Assembly (NCBI GenBank): GCA_907163345.1
Contig: CAJQUN010000036.1
Location: forward strand, 496,001 to 560,000
From: Haberlea rhodopensis
Taxonomy: Eukaryota; Streptophyta; Magnoliopsida; Lamiales; Gesneriaceae
Length of the DNA: 64,000 nucleotides
Direction: 5' to 3'
The notes beneath the pieces are model-generated. The model did not search any database and was not told the origin of the DNA. It was given only the letters and a program-made list of their open reading frames with translations. Numbering within the stretch: position 1 is the stretch's first letter; the number at the start of each line of letters is the position of its first letter. The position numbers and the translations under genes are program-made. Below are positions 1 to 11,745 of the stretch, piece by piece.

Positions 1-37
1 TAATTTTGAGGATGAAATTAAATGAGTATGGGAGAAT

Positions 38-1972
38 TGTAATGCCTCGAATTAACGATAATACTTGTTGATATGATTATTTCGTCATTATGACATAATG
101 ACGGTATGATGTGAACTCGAGTTCGGGTTGAACCGAGTGTGACTGATTAAATGAAAGAATGAACTATTTATGAGATTTCAATGAAGTTATAGCAAGTATG
201 GTATAACATAAAACAAGAAACATAGGAGATATATGAAATGAGAACAAAGATATCTATGTTCTTGATATGTTGATGCATGTCTTATTGTATATACAAGAGA
301 AGTAAGATACATGAATGTGTGAAGTGTGTAGTAGGATATGACCTTGTTATGCATTTAACATGCATTTGAGAGGCATTAGAATGTGCATTTGAGGTGGAGG
401 CTACTATATAAATGAAAAATCAGATTTTTAACACATACCACACCTTGGTTCACCTAGTAATCTCTACACAAGCACCTCTCCAAAACCCTTTCTTGCTCTT
501 GTGTCTTGTTCTTGGAATTGAGCTTGGAATCAAGGAAACTTGTTGTAATTTAGAAGTTGGCTTTGTGTGGTAAGGATTAGGTACTTGGTATACTTAGTTT
601 TATGTTGTTGTTGGTGAAAAGGAGGAATTGAGTTTGAAGATTATCATGTTGTTATGTTTCAATTTATACATGATAGAAAAGAAAAGTATTGAGTTATAAT
701 GATATGGAAACATGTTTAGATGAAGGTATATCATACAAATATCATGTTTGAATGTGTATTTTCGAGTTGTAGGAGATACACCATGAGGATATGCTCAAAA
801 TCGACATGTTCTGAAATGTTCAGACATCGACGATCAATCGCGAGCCCTTGGTGATCGATCGCCGAAGACAGAGAAAAAATAAGGCTGTGAAATAACTTGG
901 CGATCGGTGAAAACATGGCGATTGATAGCGAGGAAACAGAACACCTTGGCGATCGATCGCGAGATTGTGGTGATCGATCGCGATAAAACAGAACAGTTTG
1001 GCGATCGGTCGGTGGAAGTGGCGATCGATTCGCCAGGGTTAAAATGTTGAAAAATGTTAGATTTTTGTAGAATTTGATTTTGAAGACTATTGTAACATGA
1101 TATATTGTTCATATTGTTGTAGCATCATCACAGGGGACGGGGCAACGAGGCGGTTAGACATTGACGTCTAATTTATATCTTTTGTGTCGCATAACAGGTA
1201 CGTTCTGACGTACGAGTATATGATATTATTGTGATGATGATGTGGGCATTATAACATATGATTAGTGGTATCATATGCATGTGCATTCATGAGGTTTATA
1301 TTGTTGAGATGGATACCACGATAGATATGTCGCATATGTTTTGGCTGAGATCATTGCCACGATAGATATGCCAGTGTGGGGCATATGCTTTGGCTGGGAT
1401 TGTTGCCACGATAGGTATGCTACATATGCTTTGGCATGAGAGGTAAACGTCGGTTGGGTATATGCTTTGGATGTTATAACATGTGAGAACGGTACTATGA
1501 TATGTGTTGCTGATATGAAGATGTGAGGATGTTCCACTGACATATTGAGCTGAGATAGGCATATCATATTGGTCTGGTTATAACAGGATGAGGGATGAGA
1601 CATGTCATGACATATTTGCATTTGATGATGCATGATACAGAACAATCACAACTGATCATTATAGTGCTTTATCGTTTTATATTGATTATTGATATAGCAC
1701 CGAGCTGGTTTTTTATCTATACTCATGTTGTGTGATTGTTTCTGTAGGGACTCGTAGACGTGGGAGGACGGGATTGTGAGTCTTATTCCGCTGCGAGTTG
1801 AACCACTGCATAGGAGTTACGAGTCTAGGTTGTTTTACAGTACATATGATGTATATTATGACAGGATTTTGTAACTAATGTATCAACCTATATAACTCAA
1901 CTCTTAAACAATGTATGATTTACTTAATTCCTACTCACATATGTATAAGGAACTGATACATAACGGATTAAA
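38..1972 (+). repeat. 3' LTR of E0, main part
   Basis: Starts TGTAATGCC and aligns along its length with the E1 LTRs at 34429-36416 and 50085-52020, sharing the palindrome array, the segment before the cgtt..gacgtac stretch near 1200, the short repeats near 1300-1490, and the gggactcgtagacgtggg segment near 1750. It breaks off at 1972 inside the final 25 bases of the LTR, where a different LTR has inserted. Confidence 0.85.
831..1032. repeat. Eroded CGATCGATCG array in the E0 LTR
   Basis: About eight sites related to CGATCGATCG, several now reading cgatcaatcg, tgatcgatcg or cgatcggtcg, that is with changes typical of CpG decay. The best-kept pairs keep centre spacings of about 21 bp. The surrounding phrase gaacag..ttggcgatc recurs between pairs. 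Confidence 0.75.
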
Positions 1973-3451
1973 TAAAAAATTCCATGCATAAACAGAGTAG
2001 TAACGGTTGTGTTGATGCCCTGAGTTATTAAATTACAGTGCCAAAATAAAGTTCAAAAGGGATTAGTTACATTCCCAACCAATGAATGCTAATCATATAG
2101 CTTTACACTACTCCTAGAGTTGATACTATACAAAAGAATCAAGCCTGCTACCAAGAGCACTCCTCACTAGCTCACCGCATCAACCCGCCTTAGCCCCTTT
2201 CCGCCCAAAAGTACCTACAGGAACAACCCCAAACCATGCGCATGTATATAAATCATATCCACAATAATATGATCGTAATTCAATGCATAAACCGTAAATG
2301 TAATTCACTTCCTGTATTTAACACATTTAAAAGCTCCCTTGGTTGTCCCTGTATCACAATAATAATCAAAGGATTATAATGCCAATATGCATGTCATGAC
2401 ATGTATCCATTCCGTGTATGCCAAGGCCAATTTCCAGTCTTATTATATCAGTGGCATAATACCCCTCGCATTTATATGACAGCGGCATTAATACCCCTCG
2501 CTTCGACATATTAGCGGCATAATATCCCTCGCATCAATATGACAGCGGCATTATCCTTCGCTTCGACATATTTGCGGCAAATATTCTTCATCGCTAAATA
2601 TGACAGCGGCAAGTATTCTATCATCGCTTCGACATGATGGCGGCAAGTATTCTATCATCACTGCAATATAATCTCGACTCACAATATATATGCAACCGTA
2701 ATGCATATCCAACCATGTATGCAACCATAATGCATAACCAACCATATATGCAACCATAATGCATATCCAATAATGTATGCAACCATAATGCATAATTAAG
2801 ACCATGTATGCAACCATAATGCATAACCAATCAAAGCGTAATAAATACGTTTTACCGTCCGATGCTCGTACGTCTCACTACGTACCTTAGTTCCAAAAGT
2901 GGAGATGTCGTGGACTTTATCTCCTAAGCTGTGTGGCCACCTGGGATGGTTCTCTTGGGGACTCCAAATCACCCAATAAATTCTACAAATCAAACTTTTG
3001 GACGGATTTCTCGTCACCTCTTTACCAAATTTCGAAAATGTGAGGTAGAGAAGGGTTTTGGATGAGTTAATTGGGAAAGTAGAAAATGAAGGTATAAGGG
3101 GGATTGGGGTATAAGTGGGTTGGGTTTTATTAAATTACACCCCACAATTCCATGGTGTATAAAACACCCCAACATGATATTTTAAAAGGCATTTTACCAT
3201 AATGCACCAAAATCACAATTAAAACATGATTCACCCAAATAATCACAAACCATTTCATTTAAACCATTAAAATCCCCAATTACCCAACATGCATAACATG
3301 CACCCCGAAATGTTCTACCGGGTCACTCCTACCATGTAACTAAGCATTTCACCAAGATAATTAATGCCAACACAATTATTAATTATCACCATAAAAATCA
3401 CATAAACATAATTAACGCCCAATTGCAATTAATCATTTCGGGGATATCACA
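1973..3451 (-). repeat. Solo LTR of the E2-related family, minus orientation
   Basis: Read on the minus strand this starts TGTGATATCCCCGAAATGATTAA, matching the start of the E2 LTRs (8887, 14778), and it shares several further blocks, including the one around 3130-3180 (ccatggtgtataaaacacc) and the one around 2940. It sits within the last bases of the E0 LTR. The flanks read ttaaa on the left (1968-1972) and ttaag on the right (3452-3456), a plausible 5-bp duplication with one change. The left end reads TA rather than TG. It lacks the palindrome array found in E2 and has its own tandem repeats at 2440-2680 and 2690-2830. Confidence 0.75.
2440..2830. repeat. Two minisatellites inside the solo LTR
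   Basis: 2440-2680 repeats units such as agcggcataatacccctcgc with spacers of atatgac/cgacata. 2690-2830 repeats catgtatgcaaccataatgcataacc units of about 29 bp. Both are LTR-internal tandem repeats with no coding meaning. Confidence 0.7.
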
Positions 3452-3472
3452 TTAAGTAACGAGGACCCTACA
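3452..3472 (+). repeat. Last 21 bp of the E0 3' LTR
   Basis: Reads ttaagtaacgaggaccctaca, the same end as the E1 LTRs apart from one base (accccaca in E1). It is separated from the rest of its LTR by the solo LTR. Confidence 0.8.
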
Positions 3473-5650
3473 ATTATTGACTATTAAAGTCAAATTCTTT
3501 AATAAAATATAGTCATCGTTTCTATCTTATGTGCAACTCTGACTGAATAATAGATTTTTTAAACTCGTAAAATCAAAGTATATCATGAATTGTTTGCCAT
3601 ACCGATAACGTTGCCACACCTTCAATGCAAAATAATTGCTACAAGCTCGAGTTCATGAACATGATATCATGATTCTTTCAGTTTCAACTATCTCAAGCAT
3701 ATGCAATCATCTCCTCATGATACATTAGAACATATCTCAAATCTTTGACCAACGTATTTGCACAAACTACATATTCCCCTGAACCAGTTAAACAAAATCA
3801 ACATTGGGGCTGTAGTCCACTTTCATTTCAGTTATGAAAACTGCTTTCACATTCATCTGACGAAACGAAACTTCAATTTCTTCTTGGTCAATTGGCTCAT
3901 CCTTCCATAAAAGCCTGTAATATCTGGCAAAACTCATAACGCTTTGTATCTTGAGTACACTGGTTGGTATTGGCCAAATTAGTACTACCTTTACTTTACT
4001 GGGATCAACAGGTGTCTGGTGAGCTGGTACCACCTATCCCAAAATAACACTCAATTCAACCAAGATTTACACTTTGATAACTTGGTATACAATTTGAGCT
4101 TCACGAAGCGTCTGAATAACCAATCGTAGATGTTCTGTGTGGTTCCTTCCGAATCTCGAATACACTAGTATACCACTGATGAATATGATTACAAAAAAAA
4201 GTTACGGAATACTTTATTCATCAAATTCATAACTCTACTTGTATAGTTGTCTGACCACACGGTATTACCAAAAATTCAAAATGCATATATCTGGTTTGAC
4301 TAATTGCCTAGAGAACATTTTCTCTTCTGACTCGAACAGATGGTAACCAGAGTGAAAATAGTTCTTCTTATACATCAAAGTTCCTTACAAGTGAACAATT
4401 ACTTCTCGATCTTAGGCAGTGGGTATTTATTCTTGACAGTAGCCCATTCACCTGCCTTTAGTCGATACACATCTTTATAATACAATATTTCTTCTTTCAC
4501 GAACAACACTGATGTTTACCCAATGTGACATACTCAAACGTATGTACCCTTATCAGGATATTCAATAACGATTCTTATAAATTTGTCAACTCTGCTGATG
4601 CCATTCCGTACATTGCTTTTGATATCGAATCTATTCATTGGCATCAACAAACAGTCAAAATCGATTTCCTTCTCTATTGAAAATTCTATTATTTCCTCAG
4701 GAAAATCTCGGTAAGTTTCTTACCACTAGGATATCAGTCAACCTCGACTCTTCCTGATCAGCATTAAATGCTTATTATCACATATCCTTTATTTTCCAAG
4801 TATCCCAACCACAATATTTTCATAGCTGATACTATCAGTATCTTAGCTTGCTATTCGTGGCGATAAACATTTCATTTGTAGCCACAATACAGTCGAAAAT
4901 TCATTATACCCTGAAATCAACTTGCAATATCTCAAAATTTATCAGAGTATACAATCAAAACCATATCTCGGCAACACCATTAAATTCAAATCCACAACAC
5001 TATCATCAAACTGTAAGCTACAGTTCACTATTACAAGTGTGGATAGTATAATTATCACTGCTGGTGTATTTTCCAAATCATCATTATCAATGCACATTTG
5101 ATGCAATGTATGAAAACAATGTTTTTGTCTCAATCAAACTCGTGCAGTGTGATCAAATACACAACATGTATCTATGATCATTACTCCTGTAGCATCTCTA
5201 ACCTTATCCTCTGTCAAGGTATACTCTTTGGTCTGTTAGCAAACCAAAAATAACTATCAGGTCTGACCTCTAGTCTACATGTAACAAGCTCCTGCTGGAA
5301 CTGAGTGGTCAAAAAGAATAACCACTCTGATATCTACCTCTAACCCAGAGTATTTGTTGTTATGGCTACATCTGTTCCTGAGCACATAACGACATGCTCT
5401 GACTTGCCACAATCGATATCAGTTCCTTTTATTCTTTCACATGGGTCAGTAGATACTTACATCTACAACGACATCGAAAAGATCTGGTATTCTACAATCT
5501 CTTAATATCTTTAGAATTACTAGAGCTGAATAAACTGAAATGATACTTCTGGAACTGTTCTAGGACTACTTGGATTATTCCAAATGATAGTCATCATTAA
5601 CATTTAATCCAGTCCTAGCTACTCCGCACCACATCAGTGTCTTATTCTTC
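3473..5650 (-). pseudogene. Relic Ty3/gypsy pol, minus strand (protease, RT, RNase H)
   Basis: Translated on the minus strand in shifting frames, this shows an ordered but ruined pol. Protease C-terminal residues (LMVLPRYGFDCIL) are encoded near 4950-5000. The RT fragment [11 protein letters not shown] is at about 4400-4430. At about 4180-4210 there is a damaged active-site motif reading [13 protein letters not shown] where the family has FIDD. The connection motif PVDPSKVKVVLIWPIPTSV is at 3940-4015, and RNase H (FALKVWQRYRYGKQFMIYFDFTSLKNLLFSQ, split by frame changes) is at 3520-3650. Integrase is absent because E0 has inserted at 3472. Many stops and the loss of the catalytic aspartates show it is dead. 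Confidence 0.7.
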
Positions 5651-6595
5651 AGTCGATTTCTTATCTCTTCACTAGTGAACAGCTATCGAGATTAAACACA
5701 TACTTCCAATTCTCGAATCCGCGATAATCGATTATCATTTTCCATGTAATCAACGTGGCTTTCTCGTAAACATATTTTCTCGTGTGAACAAGAGGGAAAA
5801 CTCGTCTTCCATCACTCTATGACTCTGGATATTCTCATCTAGAAGAGTTCATATGGTAGTTTTTATTCATAGTTCGAACATATAGACTGTAACTTAATTA
5901 CGACAGTCCCCATATCCAAGTCCTCATTCAAACCAATTCTAGTTGTTTCTCACAACAACTCACTCTATTCTTCAATTGAAATATCAATATGTTCAATATC
6001 TTCAAGTTATAAATTATCATCTCGACGTGCACAGGTTTTGACGTAAACTCATACGTATTACCCTGGTCTTTCGGAGTCAAAATCCCGATGACAGTCGACA
6101 AAACGTGGGTTTAATTAGTTCTAGCACACTAATCACAAGGAGTAAGTCCCAAAGTGATGAATAAAATTCCCAATAATGTACGTATTATCACTAAGTTATA
6201 ATTCAATTAACAGTTTACAGTGCCTACAGGTTCGCTAAATAGCTGTTACAGTTCATATCACTGCTACCTGTCCAAACACTAACTGTTCATCATAAAATCA
6301 AAACATCATATACAAATCTCAAGTCACAGATGTTCTCATCACTTTTTACTCTACATCATCATCCGATCAGCAACTATCAGTGCTAACAAATAAAATTCTC
6401 TAGAATATATGCAACTCAGCATTCAAATTCTCTAGATTATATGCAACTAAGCATATTTAACTCAGAGATATGACATCTAGCTATCCCTGCTTAGTAATCC
6501 ATTACATGTCTAAAATCTCATTAGCTAACATGTAATAATAGCAAACAAGAGCATATAAAAACACGTAGTCAATACATGCACTATTAATATTATTT
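5651..6595. other. No recognisable gene
   Basis: Mixed-composition DNA between two relic gypsy elements lying head to head. It may be eroded gag and LTR of the minus-strand relic, but I could not recognise any motif. Confidence 0.4.
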
Positions 6596-8680
6596 GTGAC
6601 TAGACTCAGTGTCCTAACTCTAGTTCGAGCATATCTCACATTATATCTGCCAGAAGTTTACAATGATAGGAAAGAAAAAGAATTTCTTGAACTTAAACAG
6701 TGGAATCGATCAGTTGCTGAGTATGAGATACTGTTTGATCAACTTTCTCACTATGCACCACACATGATAGCAACATAAAAGAAGAAGTGTAGTAGATTTT
6801 AGGCGGGACTTCAATTTAATATTCATGATTGCCTCAAACCTACAGACTTGGAATTTTTAGCTAGCTGAAAGGAGCTACTAGTATGTGCTGATAAATTGGA
6901 AATTGATCAAAACCCATCTTCCAATATAAAAAGAGACAAAGTGATTAAATTGGTGGATTTTGAAAGAAAAAGGGTTTCCTACCCCTATACAAAAAGGTTT
7001 CCTCAGTGGTTTTAAGGCGCAAGTTCCAGTGGTGCTCCATCTGCTAGTAAGAGTTTTGGTTCTACACTGTCGGTTGTGACTTGTGTGCACTGTGGGAGAG
7101 ATCATTATGGAGAGTGTAGACTGCTTACATGAAAATGCTTTAAATGTAGAAAACCTGGCATAACAAGGAATTGTTCAAAGCCACGTGAAGAGCCTACAGT
7201 TGAGGAAATTAGGTTTAGTGGTTTTACCCCTAATAGAGGCAGAGGTCGAGGAAGATTTGGTATGGGTAGAGGTATCGGTACAAAGGAAAGTAAAGCCAAT
7301 AATCAAGCCCGTGTTTTTGCAATGACACAAGAAGAAGCAAATGCAGCACCAGCTTTGATTACCGGTAATTTATCCATTTCTGGTACAAAAGCTTGTGTTT
7401 TATTTGATCCTGGTGCAACACATTCATTTATGTCACAAGCATTCATGACACATTTTCATGATAAACCAGTATCATTGGGCTGTGATTTTAATTGTTCAAA
7501 CCCCAGTATGAAGCATGATTGTTGTAAATACCGTGCATCATAATTGTAAAATCTTGATCGGAGATACTGAAATGCCTGATACGTTACTGGTTATGCCGTT
7601 AATGGGTTTTAATGTGATTCTAGCTATGGATTGGTTAACTGAATATCATACTAGATTGGACTGTTTTACCAAAGAAATAGTGTTGCAACTTCCTGATCAG
7701 TCACAGATAGTATTTAAGGGAGAAAGAAAAATCTTGCCTACATGTGTAATATCTGCATCTACGGTATTCAGATTGGTGAAGGGTGGTTGTGAATCATATT
7801 TAGCTCACATTATATGTAGTAGATTATGTGGTTTGAAACTTAAAGATATTTCAGTGGTTAGAGAATATACAGATGTATTTTCAGATGATTTACCAGGATT
7901 ACCCCAGATAGAGATACTGGGTTTACCATCGAATTACCGTTAGGTACTGCACCAATTTTTTTTTCCCCTTATAGAAAGGCACATGTTGAATTAAAAGAAT
8001 TAAAAACTCAGTTACAAGAACTACTTGATAAAGGATTCATTAGACCGAGTGTTTCACCATGGGGAGCACATGTATTGTTTGTTAAAAAGAATGATGATAC
8101 TTTGAGATTATACATCGATTATCAACAGTTGAATCGAGTGACTAAAAAAATAAATATCCACTGCCCAAATAATTGATGATTTATTTGATAGTCTTTTCAA
8201 AGATTGATCTGAGACCAGGGTATCACCAATTAAAAATTGCAGAAATAGATGTTCTGAAAACAGCTTTCAAGACCAGGTATGACCACTATGGATTTTTGGT
8301 AATGCATGTTTGACTAATGCACCTTCTGTATTTATGGCATTGATGAATGATGTGTTTAGACCATACTTGGATAAATTTGTGATTGTCTTCAGTGATGATA
8401 GTATGGTATACTCTAAGTCTGCTGAAGAACGTGAACAACAATTACGAATTGTGCTACAAACCTTGCATGAGAAACAATTGTATGCAAGACTTAGCAAATG
8501 CGAATTCTGGTTAGATCATGTTCTCTTTTTAGGATCCATTGAAAATTGAAGCAGTAATTAAATGGGAAAGCCCGAGAATGTTGCAGAAGTTCATTGGATA
8601 TTATCGACGATTTATTGAGAATTTTTCTCTTATTGCCACTCTATTAACAAAATTGTTGCACAAGGGTATTCCTTTCAATG
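6596..8680 (+). pseudogene. Relic Ty3/gypsy gag-pol, plus strand
   Basis: Gag C-terminal half is at 6645-6780 (LPEVYNDRKEKEFLELKQ). Zinc-knuckle remains (CFKCRKPGITRNC) are near 7135-7175. The protease at about 7395-7440 reads VLFDPGATHSF, with proline where the family has serine after the catalytic aspartate. VILAMDWL follows at about 7615. RT starts near 7970 ([16 protein letters not shown]), has lost the first catalytic block to frameshifts around 8150-8210, and retains FSDD at about 8390 in place of FIDD. The sequence ends in the RT-RNase H connection near 8680. RNase H and integrase are missing. Frames change at least four times. Confidence 0.75.
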
Positions 8681-8881
8681 ATTTATGCGTTTTTTTTTAA
8701 TGAATGATTTCTGTGTTTTGAAGATTAGATATTTTATGTCCTTTGAATGTGAAATATTGATTTTAAGTGATTCTACGGACTTGAGTTATTACTCTATTGG
8801 TGATGTTATGATGATTATCGATTATGCATTCATAAGAGATTAATGGATTCTGTTATGGCCACTAATGACCTTGAACCCTGT
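8681..8881 (+). repeat. Possible left part of an LTR split by E2
   Basis: No coding potential. With E2 removed, it joins 17387-17965, which ends ggtgttaca like many gypsy LTRs. It could be the LTR of a relic element, but there is no second copy in the window to prove it. Confidence 0.3.
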
Positions 8882-9634
8882 GTTACTGTGATGCCCCCGA
8901 AATGATTAATTGCAATTAAGGCACTAATTATGTTTATATGATGAATTATGTTGATAATTGATTTACGTGTTGAAATTAATTATCATGTCGAAATGGTTAG
9001 TCATGATAGGCGTGACCCAGGGTTGCATTTCAGGGTACATGTTATGCATGTTAGAAAATGAGGTGTTAACATGATTTAATTATGTTGATGGTTAATTATG
9101 AGGAAAGCATGATTTAGTGGAAGTTTAATGCATTTTTATAAATGCTGTTAAAATACCATGTTGGGGTGTTTTATACATCATGTTAACTTTGGGGTATAAT
9201 TTTAATATTAACCTTATAACCCCCTTTTCCCCCTATACCCACTTACTTTACCAATCACTTTTAAAATCCCCAATTCATTCCTCAACCCTAACCCATCTCC
9301 CATTTTCGAAATTCACCAAGGAAGGAAGAAGAAAACTTCACAAAAACTTTGTTTATGTGATCTTTGTTAGGATTTGGAGCCTACAAGAGGTATGGAACCA
9401 TTCCTAAAAGTTTTATGATGTTTGGTGTTGAAATGGGTTGATTTTGAAGTAAATTATGTGGGTTTGTTTTGGGTATGTGTTGTATGTAGTTGGGGTATGA
9501 TTTATGGTTATATGAGGATGTTTATTGAAGATTTGTAGTGATTTGGTATGGTTGGTGTTTTGATATTTGAGTTTGTTTGTGTTGGGGAAGGAGAAGGATG
9601 AATAGTGCCCGAAAATCGGACCTACAGGACTCGG

Positions 9635-9840
9635 CGATCGATCGGCACCCTCCACCGATCGATCGCGAGCTACAGGGGAGAAGGCAGTAGCCTTCAGCGA
9701 TCGATCGCGAGTTTGGCGCGATCGATCGGCGAGGTCGCGATCGATCGGCGCAAACTCGGCGATCGATCGCGAATTGGAAATTTTTGTTGGACGAGGCAGT
9801 GTGATCTCGCGATCGATCGGGACTTCATGGAGATCGATCG
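9635..9840. repeat. Palindrome array, eight CGATCGATCG sites, E2 5' LTR
   Basis: Eight copies of CGATCGATCG (the last begins agatcgatcg). Gaps within pairs are 11-13 nt. The last pair forms perfect 14-bp inverted arms at 9805-9818 and 9832-9845 around a 13-nt loop. The array lies in the LTR interior and is probably transcribed. Peptides read through it, rich in Arg, Ser, Ile and Asp, are not genes. Confidence 0.95.
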
Positions 9841-10079
9841 CGAGACACCAAAATGTGTATTTTTGATGTTTTTGTGGGATTTTTGGATATTGGACTATAA
9901 TTAGCTTCTAATATCGATTTGTATGGTTATGTAGAACCATCCCAGGTACCCACAACTTCAAGGAGATAAAGTTCTACAACTTCTCCATTTTTGGAATTAA
10001 GGTACGTAAGAGACGTACGGGCATCGGACGGAAAACCATACTCCTATATTATGATCATACTATAATTGTATGAGAATTT

Positions 10080-10630
10080 ACGATGCTATGATGATGTGTA
10101 TGATGAATAAAGATGATAAGATACTTGATAAGTAAAGATGATTTTATGATGAATAAAGATGATAAGATACTTGATAAGTAAAGATGATTTTATGATGAAT
10201 AAAGATGATAAGATGCTTGATAAATAAAGATGATTTTCATAATGAATTAAGATGAAGAGACGCTTACGATGATGTTATGATAAATGATGATGATGCTTAT
10301 GATAAGTTACGATGACGCTTACGATGATGTTATGATAAATGATGATGATGCTTATGATAAGTTACGATGATGCTTACGATGATGTTATGATAAATGATGA
10401 TGATGCTTATGATAAGTTACGATGACACTTACGATGATGTTATGATAAAAGATGATGATGTTTATGATGAATTAAGATGAAGAGATGCTTACGATGATGT
10501 TACGATAAATGATGATGATATGACGTTACTATAACGATTATGATGAGACGATGATGTCTATAAGATGATAATGCTTACATGATAATGATGTTTACAAGAT
10601 GATGATGTTTATAAGATGCTATGATGTTTA
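10080..10630. repeat. AT-rich tandem repeats in the E2 5' LTR
   Basis: A roughly 46-bp unit (gatgataagatacttgataa...) is repeated three times at about 10095-10240, followed by roughly 57-bp units built of gatgatgcttatgataag and cttacgatgatgttatg at about 10255-10500. The same block recurs in the 3' LTR near 15980-16510. Confidence 0.85.
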
Positions 10631-10717
10631 TGATGAATATGAAACTATGTTCTTAAGAATGGTTGAATGTCCGGTAGTTATTATGGGCAAGCGAGGAAGG
10701 TCTTGCCGCTCACATAA

Positions 10718-10920
10718 ATGAGCGATGGGGTACATCCGCTATCAAGGTGTAGCGATGGGTATCATCCGCTGAGCGATGGGGTACATCCGCTATCAAGGTG
10801 TAGCGATGGGTATCATCCGCTAAGCGATGGGGTACATCCGCTATCAAGGCGTAGCGAGGGGTATCATCCGCTGAACAAAGAGATACATCCGCTATCAAGG
10901 CGTAGCGATGGGTATCATAT
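10718..10920. repeat. Minisatellite (gcgatgg..catccgct units), E2 5' LTR
   Basis: Alternating units agcgatggggtacatccgc and agcgatgggtatcatccgc give a repeat of about 52 bp in roughly 3.5 copies. Both strands happen to be open, so apparent small proteins here are artefacts. The equivalent block in the 3' LTR is 16610-16811. Confidence 0.85.
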
Positions 10921-11494
10921 GATGTGTTATGTCGAGCGAGGGGGCCAATTATACCGCTGTCATAATGGAACCCGGACAATCCCATTTCTAATTAACATAG
11001 TTTGTTATGAGCATATATGTGAAGTATGATTTTAATCATTTATGTCGAGAACTAACGATTATATGCATGACCATGAAACAGGGACAACCAAAGAGGGTTA
11101 TTACGATTAACCAGGAAGTATACGTTACCCATTTACTTCATGCATTTATTTATATGTCATTACCCTATGATATTGAGTAATGATGAATATGCTCACGATG
11201 GGTTGTTCCTGTAGGTACACATTTGGATTTGAAGGGCTATGGGCGGGGTTGAGGAAGTGAGCTTCGAGATGCCTTACGAATTAGGATTCAGGATTTGGTA
11301 TAGTCTCTACTCCAGGAGTAGTATAATTCTATAGCGCCATTCATTTGAGAATGTAATTAATTTGCTTGAAGTTTTATTTTGGCCTATAATTCTAATAACC
11401 CGCGTAATAACCGGAGCCCTAAGAAATCATAAATGCATGTTTAGTCCCTAATATGTTATTAATACGATGTTGAGGTAGGAAGGCCCTACATTAG

Positions 11495-11506
11495 TGGTAT
11501 CAGAGC
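11495..11506 (+). other. Primer-binding site of E2
   Basis: TGGTATCAGAGC, complementary to the 3' end of initiator methionine tRNA, four bases after the LTR. It is the start point of minus-strand DNA synthesis. Confidence 0.9.
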
Positions 11507-11745
11507 AGTGGTTAGATAACCCGGGAACGAGTGAATGGTAGCCTTAGCAATAAGTTGGCTAGGTGCTTACTTTTAACATGTTTTATGCATATGTTGCATA
11601 TGAAGGATATGATGTTGTACTAACATGTTTTGTTTCTCTAACGATGTATTATATGAACTGCTTTTGGGTATCGTTGTTAACCCTTGTGTTGCAGCATAGC
11701 AGCAAATGCAGAAGTAAGTGATACAATGTTATATGCACTTCTCCG
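11507..11745 (+). other. E2 leader, no gene
   Basis: Noncoding leader resembling the E1 leader (36433-36600), then a direct jump into the protease C-terminal region. This is where gag should be. Confidence 0.7.

Larger units (their letters stand above)
1..3472 (+). mobile_element. 3' end of chromovirus E0 (Tekay/Del-like), LTR split by a solo LTR
   Basis: The first 37 bases match the internal 3' end of the complete element E1 (compare 50050-50084): a purine-rich tract ending ggagaatt directly before an LTR that opens TGTAATGCCTCGA. The LTR runs 38-1972, is interrupted by another LTR, and finishes at 3452-3472 with the same gaggaccctaca ending as E1. No primer-binding site follows, so this is the 3' LTR and the body lies left of the window. 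A TATA-like box (ctatataaat) lies near 404-412. E0 is older than E1: its palindrome array (831-1032) is visibly eroded. It landed inside the RNase H region of a relic gypsy element, which continues at 3473. Confidence 0.85.
8887..11490 (+). repeat. 5' LTR of E2
   Basis: 2604 bp with TG...CA ends. It contains the palindrome array (9635-9840), AT-rich tandem repeats (10080-10630) and a roughly 50-bp minisatellite (10718-10920). By eye it differs from the 3' copy at roughly 15-20 positions plus two single-base indels. Confidence 0.93.

Noticed and set aside
9605..9904. Open frames rich in Arg, Ser, Ile and Asp across the palindrome arrays (also 15497-15796, 35238-35465, 55464-55933, 58742-59349)
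   Set aside because: CGATCGATCG reads open in all frames, so long frames arise from the repeat itself; they lie in LTRs or noncoding spacer and share no protein features beyond the repeat.
10710..11029. Small repeat proteins on both strands of the E2 LTR minisatellite
   Set aside because: Same tandem DNA repeat translated both ways; present in both LTRs and lacking any coding context.
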